From positions 248,001 to 312,000 of the forward strand of contig JADKID010000009.1 of assembly GCA_016721425.1 (NCBI GenBank): 64,000 nt of DNA, given 5' to 3'. Position 1 is the stretch's first letter; every line of letters starts with the position of its first letter. This stretch comes from Bryobacterales bacterium. GTDB taxonomy: Bacteria; Acidobacteriota; Terriglobia; Bryobacterales; Bryobacteraceae. Below the pieces are notes generated by a model. It worked only from the letters and a program-made list of their open reading frames with translations, had not been told where the DNA came from and did no database searches. The position numbers and the translations under genes are program-made. Shown here piece after piece: positions 58,903 to 64,000 of the stretch.

Positions 58903-59421
58903 GTGCCCACCCCCAATCCGGCGCCACCAGCCCTTTTTCTCCAGTTCGCCATGCGCGTCTACGCCCTCCCCGGGATGAAGGATGCGTGCCTCACCCTGCA
59001 AAACCAGGCGCACCTCAACGTCAACTGTCTGCTACTCGCCGCCTGGGCCGCGCATCTTGGCTACGAGATCGACACCGCGCTCTGGGCCGATCTCCAGGCC
59101 CACACCGCGCCCATCCGCGAGGCCGCCGTCCAACCCATCCGCGCCCTGCGCCGCCAGATCAGCCGCAACGAGAAGCTTCGCGAAGATCTCCGGGCGCCCA
59201 TCAAGCGCCTGCTCCTCTACGCCGAACTTCGCGCCGAACAGGCCGAAGAGCACGCCTTGCACGACCGAATGCGCGCCCTCGCGGCCCCGGCCTCGCCCGG
59301 CCCCGCCTTGCTCCACCGCAACCTGGCCGCCTACACCGGGCCAAGCCCGGAACTCTCACGCTTCGCTACTCTGGTAATCGAATCTCAACTTCTGGAAGTG
59401 CCCACTTGCCCCAGCGCCTGA
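58903..59421 (+). CDS. TIGR02444/DUF2390-like protein
   Basis: 172 residues from a GTG. LFLQFAMRVYALPGMKDACLTLQNQ and LNVNCLLLAAWAAHLGYE, broken by a charged helix, match the uncharacterised TIGR02444 family, which is helical and cytoplasmic. The rest is Glu/Arg-rich helix. Function unknown. It overlaps the ubiX start by 16 bases, so the two genes are probably co-expressed. An ATG at 58951 is a shorter alternative start. Confidence 0.75.
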   Translation: MPTPNPAPPALFLQFAMRVYALPGMKDACLTLQNQAHLNVNCLLLAAWAAHLGYEIDTALWADLQAHTAPIREAAVQPIRALRRQISRNEKLREDLRAPIKRLLLYAELRAEQAEEHALHDRMRALAAPASPGPALLHRNLAAYTGPSPELSRFATLVIESQLLEVPTCPSA

Positions 59422-60143
59422 TCGTCGCCATCACCGGAGCCTCCGGTGCCATTTACGGCATTCGCATCCTCGAAACCCTCGCGCTCGACAAGAGCATCGA
59501 GACCCACCTGATCCTCAGCCCCGCCGGCCGCGCCACCATCGCGCAGGAGACCCCGTACTCGGCAAAGGAAGTGGAGGCACTGGCGACGGTCGTCCATCCG
59601 CCAGCCAACATCGGCGCCTCCATCGCCAGCGGATCATTCGAAACAATGGGCATGATCGTTGCGCCCTGCTCCATCAAGTCGCTCTCCGCCATCGCCAACT
59701 GTTTCTCGGCCGATCTAGTCGCCCGCGCTGCCGATGTGCAGCTCAAGGAAGGCCGTCCCGTGGTGCTGATGGTTCGTGAAACCCCGCTCCACAAAGGCCA
59801 CCTGCGCCTCATGACCGAGGCGGCAGACAATGGCGCCATCATCATGCCCCCGGTTCCGGCGTTCTACGGCAACCCCAAGTCGCTCGACGATCTCGTTAAT
59901 GCCACCGTGGGCCGCGCCCTGGCACGCGTGGGCATCCACAATCAGCTCTATTCCGAATGGCTCGGCATGAGCAACCCCGCGGCGCCCACTCCGGCTACTG
60001 GGCCGCAGCCTCCGGCGATCGATCCGTCCACTCCACCGGTTCCACCCGTCCCAGCATCCACTGGTACACCGCCACCCCGGCAAACAAGACGGCGCTTGAC
60101 GCCACGAACGCCAGTTGGAAAGATCCCAGGCGCCCCACGATAA
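59406..60143 (+). CDS. ubiX: Flavin prenyltransferase UbiX with extended C-terminal tail
   Basis: 245 residues from a TTG at 59406. The core RLIVAITGASGAIYGIRILETL, APCSIKSLSAIANCFSADLVARAADV and VLMVRETPLHKGHLRLM are the UbiX/Pad1 signatures; it prenylates FMN for UbiD-type decarboxylases. Normal UbiX ends near SEWLGM (about 59970). Here the frame runs on for about 57 Pro-rich residues, overlapping the convergent MFS gene by 149 bases. The tail may be functionless read-through or the sign of an indel. Confidence 0.88.
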   Translation: MPQRLIVAITGASGAIYGIRILETLALDKSIETHLILSPAGRATIAQETPYSAKEVEALATVVHPPANIGASIASGSFETMGMIVAPCSIKSLSAIANCFSADLVARAADVQLKEGRPVVLMVRETPLHKGHLRLMTEAADNGAIIMPPVPAFYGNPKSLDDLVNATVGRALARVGIHNQLYSEWLGMSNPAAPTPATGPQPPAIDPSTPPVPPVPASTGTPPPRQTRRRLTPRTPVGKIPGAPR

Positions 60144-61239
60144 ACCCTGTGATCACGGGCGCCACCACGCCCGCCATGTTGCCAATCGCGTTCTGCCAGC
60201 CCGTCCACTGACCCGACGCCGCGGGCCCCGCGATGTACTGCGTCAGCGCCCAACTGTTGGACGTGTATAGGCCGATGCCAATGAAGTTCACCATCACCAG
60301 CGACATGGAGAGCCAGTGGTTGGGCGTATTCACGAATGGCAGACAGATCCCCGAGATCAGCATCCCGGTAATCAGGAAGCGCCGCCGCACGGTATCCACT
60401 TTGGCGCCCCGCGCGATCAGCCGGTCCGAATACCAGCCCGCCGCTAGCGTGGCAAACGCAGTCGCCGTCAGCGGCAGTGCGCTGTAAAAGGCCATCATCG
60501 TCATGGTGAAGTGGCGCTCCTTCACCAGGTACGAGGGCAACCACGTGAGCAGGAAGTACCAGTTGTAGTTGAAGCAAAACAGGCCAAAAAACGTCGCCCA
60601 AGCCTCTTTTTTCGACAATATCGCGCCCCAACCGGGCCCTTTCGTCAACAGCTTGTCCGCAGCCTGCTCACGCGGCGCCACCATCAGCCACGGGATCAGC
60701 CAGATGAGAGTGACCCCGCCGGTCACAACGAAGAATGATCTCCAGCCATAGGCCGCAATCATCCAGCCGCCCAGGTAGGTGCCCAGCGCCGGGCCAAATT
60801 TTGTCGCCGCGTCGATGACGGCATTGGCCAGCCCGCGCTCCTCCTCCTTGAACTTCGACGACAGAATCTTCGAATACGCCGGATACGCCACGGATTCGCC
60901 GATGCCCAACACCAGCCGCAACACCAGCAATGACGTAAAGCCGCCCACCAGCCCGATGCCCAACGTGGCGGCCGACCAGAGAAAATAGCCTGCCGCGTAG
61001 ACCCGTGATACGTCGTAGCGATCCACCAGCCAACCGGCCACCAGTTGAAACGATGCATAGGTCCAGAAGAACGCGGAAAGCAGGGTCCCCATGCGCTCCG
61101 GAGTCAAATTCAATTCATCGGTGAGGATCGGCGCAGCCACGCTGAGATTGCCGCGGTCCATGTAGTTCACCAGCACGGACACGGCCAGCAACATGAGCAG
61201 TGGCCAGTGGGAGATGGGTTTCTTGTTTGCGTCAGTCAC
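59995..61239 (-). CDS. MFS transporter, anion:cation symporter (ACS) type
   Basis: 414 residues from a GTG at 61239 that overlaps the previous stop (GTGA). Twelve hydrophobic segments. SVLVNYMDRGNLSVAAPIL and GWLVDRYDVSRVYAAGYFLWS (A-motif), LGIGESVAYPAYSKILSSKF and GIGLYTSNSWALTQYIAGP match hexuronate/galactonate/phthalate-type ACS permeases. The substrate is an organic acid or sugar acid by family. It converges on ubiX. Confidence 0.9.
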   Translation of the reverse strand: MTDANKKPISHWPLLMLLAVSVLVNYMDRGNLSVAAPILTDELNLTPERMGTLLSAFFWTYASFQLVAGWLVDRYDVSRVYAAGYFLWSAATLGIGLVGGFTSLLVLRLVLGIGESVAYPAYSKILSSKFKEEERGLANAVIDAATKFGPALGTYLGGWMIAAYGWRSFFVVTGGVTLIWLIPWLMVAPREQAADKLLTKGPGWGAILSKKEAWATFFGLFCFNYNWYFLLTWLPSYLVKERHFTMTMMAFYSALPLTATAFATLAAGWYSDRLIARGAKVDTVRRRFLITGMLISGICLPFVNTPNHWLSMSLVMVNFIGIGLYTSNSWALTQYIAGPAASGQWTGWQNAIGNMAGVVAPVITGFIVGRLGSFQLAFVASSAVLFAGVAVYQWMLGRVEPVEWTDRSPEAAAQ

Positions 61240-62408
61240 GGGGTGTTGTCGGAGTATATCAACTGCCCCCGCGCCAATGCCTCGCGCACGTTGCTCTCCC
61301 CCTGGCGGCGGTACAGCGTATCCACGCGCCACCACGCCCAGGCGTAATAGACCTGCGCCTCGCGCGCCGACGCGCCCAACACCGGTTCTTTGCGCAGCGT
61401 CTTTACCTCTTCCAGCATCGCCGCATCGGGCTGTTCACCGGACCAGCGCTGGGCCATCCCTTCATGAAACCAGCGCGGAAACCGGCCGCTACGGGCCAGA
61501 CAGGCGTGCACCAGCTCATGCGCCAGCGAAGTGCGGGTGGCCCGCGAAAACCCGCGCCCCTGCAGCACCACGCGAATCCGCCCGTCATAGGCGCCGCCGC
61601 TCCAGGCCTCAGCTTCTGTAGACGCGCGGTACGCTCCGTCCGTCTGCACAATCACCGCCAGTTGCTCATCAATGCGGCACCCGATACCGGCGCCGATCCG
61701 CGCATACTCCTCATTGAGTGTCTCCAGCATCTCCGCCGCCACGGCATCGCTCACGGCGCCGCCGTCGTAGCGCACCTTGAAATGGTGACTTTGCACCTTC
61801 TCCCTACCCGTATCGCCGGCCAGCTCTTTCCGAGCCTTGCGCAAGAGTCCTTCCACCGCCGGATCCGCGCGTAGCGCCAGAGACTCCGTCCAATACTCCA
61901 CTGCCCGCTGCGGTTGATCGCTCTGATAGGCGGCCAACCCCGCAACGGCCAGTTGAAACGGATCCCGTTTCGGCCCGCTGCGCAGCAGATTCTCCGCCGC
62001 CTCCAGCGCTTGCCGTGGCTGCCCGCGCTCCAACAACTCCAACGCGCCATCCAACCCCGGCTTACCCGGCGCCTCACTCGGCAGGCGCGTGAGTTGGGAC
62101 CGCAACATCTGGATCATCTGATCCGACGCCTCACGCCGGCCCTTTTCAAACGCTGCGAGACCCGTCAATTCGCCCATTAACAAGTAGCCCGCCCGCCCGC
62201 CGGATTCCACTTTGGCGCACTGCCCCATCTCGCCGGAGATCGCAAACAGCACTCGCGCCGGAGCCCCACCCTCCAGACGCCCCACCACATCGGCATCCGA
62301 GTTGCACGATGCGCGCAAGTCCGCGCCGCCCGCCCGCACCGCGGGCGAATCCGCCATCAGCAGCCAGGCCAGCAACAGCAGCATCTGCCCTCCTATCGAC
62401 GCCAGCAT
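61236..62408 (-). CDS. Peptidase-MA-like protein with SH3-like and TPR regions
   Basis: 390 residues. A hydrophobic leader (MLLLLAWLLMADSPAVRA) is followed by an SH3-like domain (about 28-80), two TPR-like repeats (about 115-195) and a gluzincin domain. The domain has SLAHELVHACL (HExxH with both zinc His) and FHEGMAQRWSG supplying the third ligand region. Peptidase MA family members are often tethered or periplasmic. Cleavage targets unknown. It is coupled to the MFS gene. The start is only 36 bases from the divergent YeeE gene. Confidence 0.85.
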   Translation of the reverse strand: MLASIGGQMLLLLAWLLMADSPAVRAGGADLRASCNSDADVVGRLEGGAPARVLFAISGEMGQCAKVESGGRAGYLLMGELTGLAAFEKGRREASDQMIQMLRSQLTRLPSEAPGKPGLDGALELLERGQPRQALEAAENLLRSGPKRDPFQLAVAGLAAYQSDQPQRAVEYWTESLALRADPAVEGLLRKARKELAGDTGREKVQSHHFKVRYDGGAVSDAVAAEMLETLNEEYARIGAGIGCRIDEQLAVIVQTDGAYRASTEAEAWSGGAYDGRIRVVLQGRGFSRATRTSLAHELVHACLARSGRFPRWFHEGMAQRWSGEQPDAAMLEEVKTLRKEPVLGASAREAQVYYAWAWWRVDTLYRRQGESNVREALARGQLIYSDNTP

Positions 62409-62444
62409 GCCCGCACATTAGCGCAGTGGTATGTTGAAATCGCT

Positions 62445-62930
62445 ATGAGTATTCTCGCCCGCCCATCCTGGTCTCCTTATGCCGCCGGCGCCGGCATAGG
62501 CATCCTGAGCTGGTTCGCCTTCTGGAGCGCCGATCATCCCCTGGGCGTCTCCAGCGTGATGGTGCGCGTCGTCGCAGCCATCGAGCAGGCCGCCGCGCCG
62601 GCCCACGTCGCAGCCACCCCCTACCTCTCCAAACTCGCGCCCTTCTTCGATTGGGAGTTTGCGCTGGTAATCGGCCTCGCCGCCGGCGCCTGGCTGAGCG
62701 CCCGCCTCAGCCATTCTGCAGAGGATTCTCCAGTCTCCTCAACCCGCCGCTGGCAGGCGATTCTCGGCGGCTTCCTGCTCCTCTTCGGCGCCCGCCTCGC
62801 CGGCGGCTGCACCAGCGGCCACGGCATCAGCGGCTCGCTCCAACTCGCCCTCTCCGGCTGGATCTTCTTCGCCTGCATTTTCGCCTCCGGCATGCTGACC
62901 GCTCAGGTTCTCAAAAACAGGGAGCTCTAG
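62445..62930 (+). CDS. YeeE/YedE-family sulfur transporter, first half
   Basis: 161 residues with about four hydrophobic segments. The family motif GGCTSGHGISG, with its transport cysteine, sits at about 125-135. In full-length YeeE/TsuA proteins two such halves are fused and take up thiosulfate or sulfide-type anions. Here the second half is the next gene, 2 bases away, so the two should form a heteromeric channel. Confidence 0.88.
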   Translation: MSILARPSWSPYAAGAGIGILSWFAFWSADHPLGVSSVMVRVVAAIEQAAAPAHVAATPYLSKLAPFFDWEFALVIGLAAGAWLSARLSHSAEDSPVSSTRRWQAILGGFLLLFGARLAGGCTSGHGISGSLQLALSGWIFFACIFASGMLTAQVLKNREL

Positions 62931-62932
62931 AA

Positions 62933-63475
62933 ATGTTTGAAACGCTACCGCGCATTCTCCTCGGCCTCCTCACCGGATTCCTCTTCGGCTTTCTTCTCCA
63001 AAAGGGCCGCGTTTCCGATCGCCGCGTCATCGTCGGCCAGTTTCTGCTCCGTGATTTCACCGTGATGAAGGTGATGCTCACCGCTATCATAGTCGGCGGC
63101 GCCGGAGTCTATGCGATGCACGCCGCCGGCCTCACCAAGCTCTTCGTCAAGCCCGCCCAACTCGTGGCAGTCCCCGTGGGCGGCCTCATCTTCGGCGTGG
63201 GCATGGTCTTGCTTGGCTACTGCCCCGGCACCGCGGTGGCGGCCGCAGGCGAAGGCAAACGCGACGCCTGGTTCGGGCTGGCCGGCATGATCGCCGCCGC
63301 TGCCGTTTACGCCGAGTTCGCCGGCCTCTTCGCCTCCACCGTGCAGAAGTGGTCCAACCTGGGTCCGGTTACGTTGCCTGAGCTAACCGGGGTGCCCGTC
63401 TGGGCCTGGTTCGCCGCCCTCGCCATCGCCGCCGCCCTGTTCTTCCGTTGGCTGGAAAGCCGCGCTCGGCTATAG
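62933..63475 (+). CDS. YeeE/YedE-family sulfur transporter, second half
   Basis: 180 residues from the ATG at 62933 with GGGAG upstream. Five hydrophobic segments; LLTGFLFGFLLQKGRVSD opens it and VLLGYCPGTAVAAAGEGKRDAW contains the second conserved cysteine motif (GYCPGT). This matches the DUF6691/YedE partner subunits. The C-terminal part adds an extra membrane helix (WFAALAIAAALFFRWL). Confidence 0.88.
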   Translation: MFETLPRILLGLLTGFLFGFLLQKGRVSDRRVIVGQFLLRDFTVMKVMLTAIIVGGAGVYAMHAAGLTKLFVKPAQLVAVPVGGLIFGVGMVLLGYCPGTAVAAAGEGKRDAWFGLAGMIAAAAVYAEFAGLFASTVQKWSNLGPVTLPELTGVPVWAWFAALAIAAALFFRWLESRARL

Positions 63476-63483
63476 TAGTCCCC

Positions 63484-64000
63484 ATGCGCCACATTCTGCC
63501 CTGCCTCCTCTTCCTTGCCGCCACCGTCAGCGCGCAAGCCCCGGGTGCCCCTTCCATCGCCAAAATCTACGACAACCAGCTCTCCACCATTGAGAGCGAA
63601 CTGGTCCCGTTGATTGAGGCCATGCCAGCCGATAGGCTCGCTTTCGCGCCAACTCAGGGCGAGTTTAAGGGCGCGCGCACATTCGCCCAACAGGCCACCC
63701 ACATCGCCGCCGTCGTCTACGCTGTTTCCGCCGCCACCCTGGGCGAGAAAAACCCCACGGATATGGGCGCCAATGAGAATGGCCCTGCCTCCCTGAAGTC
63801 TAAAGAGGACGTCGTGAAATATGTCAAGGCAGCCTTCGCCTACGGCCACAAAGCGATGCTCAGCCTCACCGCTGCGAACCTCACCGATCAGATGCCATCG
63901 CCGTTCGGCTCTGGCAAGATGCCCCGCGCCTCGGCAGCCTCGGTTGCCGTGTGGCACTCCTTTGACCACTACGGCCAGATGGCCATCTACGCCCGTATGA
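63484..64000 (+). CDS. Secreted DinB-like protein, 3' end beyond the window
   Basis: 172 residues visible. Signal peptide (ILPCLLFLAATVSAQA), then a DinB-type four-helix pattern: LVPLIEAMPADRLAFAP, FAQQATHIAAVVYAV and VAVWHSFDHYGQMAIY, with His residues at the places used for metal binding. DinB-superfamily proteins include thiol transferases; exported forms are frequent in acidobacteria and have no known role. It follows the YeeE pair by 8 bases. Confidence 0.82.
   Translation, partial: MRHILPCLLFLAATVSAQAPGAPSIAKIYDNQLSTIESELVPLIEAMPADRLAFAPTQGEFKGARTFAQQATHIAAVVYAVSAATLGEKNPTDMGANENGPASLKSKEDVVKYVKAAFAYGHKAMLSLTAANLTDQMPSPFGSGKMPRASAASVAVWHSFDHYGQMAIYARM

Noticed and set aside
1..64000. 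CRISPR arrays, insertion sequences, integrases, phage genes
   Set aside because: No regularly spaced repeats, transposase motifs or terminal inverted repeats were seen.

Overview
The window is GC-rich chromosomal DNA, most likely from an acidobacterium of the Bryobacterales/Solibacteraceae type. The main pointers are a secreted 1003-residue protein ending in a domain that looks like the Solibacter-expanded TIGR03437 C-terminal domain, the Tad pilus gene order, SpoIIE/STAS partner-switch proteins and large hybrid histidine kinases. The placement is by recognition only; there is no rRNA gene. Genes are densely packed, many joined by ATGA or GTGA stop/start overlaps.

Region 1 (1-14761, minus strand) reads as one long exopolysaccharide (EPS) operon. 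It starts with a receiver protein, a SpoIIE-type phosphatase fused to an RsbW-like kinase domain, and a STAS protein. It continues with a sugar nucleotidyltransferase, glycosyltransferases, a glycosidase-like protein, a serine-acetyltransferase-like protein, the outer-membrane export protein and a Wzc-like chain-length protein with a damaged ATP site. Region 2 (14949-23393, plus strand) is divergent from it. It encodes a canonical phosphoglycosyl transferase (PGT) and two multidomain proteins that each carry a PGT-like domain without the catalytic Asp-Glu pair; one is fused to a WecG/TagA glycosyltransferase, the other to a degenerate nucleotidyltransferase plus hexapeptide repeats. A 1608-residue hybrid histidine kinase with a textbook LOV (blue-light) domain follows 2 bases later. 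Together these suggest light-linked control of EPS priming.

Region 3 (23390-46058) is mostly metabolic: glycogen phosphorylase and a PHP protein; a serine hydrolase converging on an OPT transporter; a frameshifted SBP-histidine kinase; a polyphosphate set (ppk1, two PPK2 genes) followed by a DHH phosphoesterase; a radical SAM/DCC pair; a secreted LolA-like protein; an acyl-CoA dehydrogenase; an AtzG-like/amidase pair; a frameshifted porin-like gene; and the large secreted protein.

Region 4 (46183-55654, minus strand) is a Tad pilus assembly operon (cpaA, B, C, E, F, tadB, tadC) with a large membrane protein and two unannotated small genes, but no clear Flp pilin. Region 5 (55738-64000) holds a zinc-ribbon protein, a Gfo/Idh/MocA oxidoreductase, an AlkD-like protein, tRNA-Ser(TGA), a DUF2390-like protein with ubiX, an MFS transporter, a peptidase-MA protein, two YeeE/YedE half-transporters and a DinB-like protein cut by the window edge.

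Three genes (the SBP kinase, the porin and tadB) contain four single-base frameshifts in short homopolymers or simple repeats, so sequence error must be considered before calling them pseudogenes.
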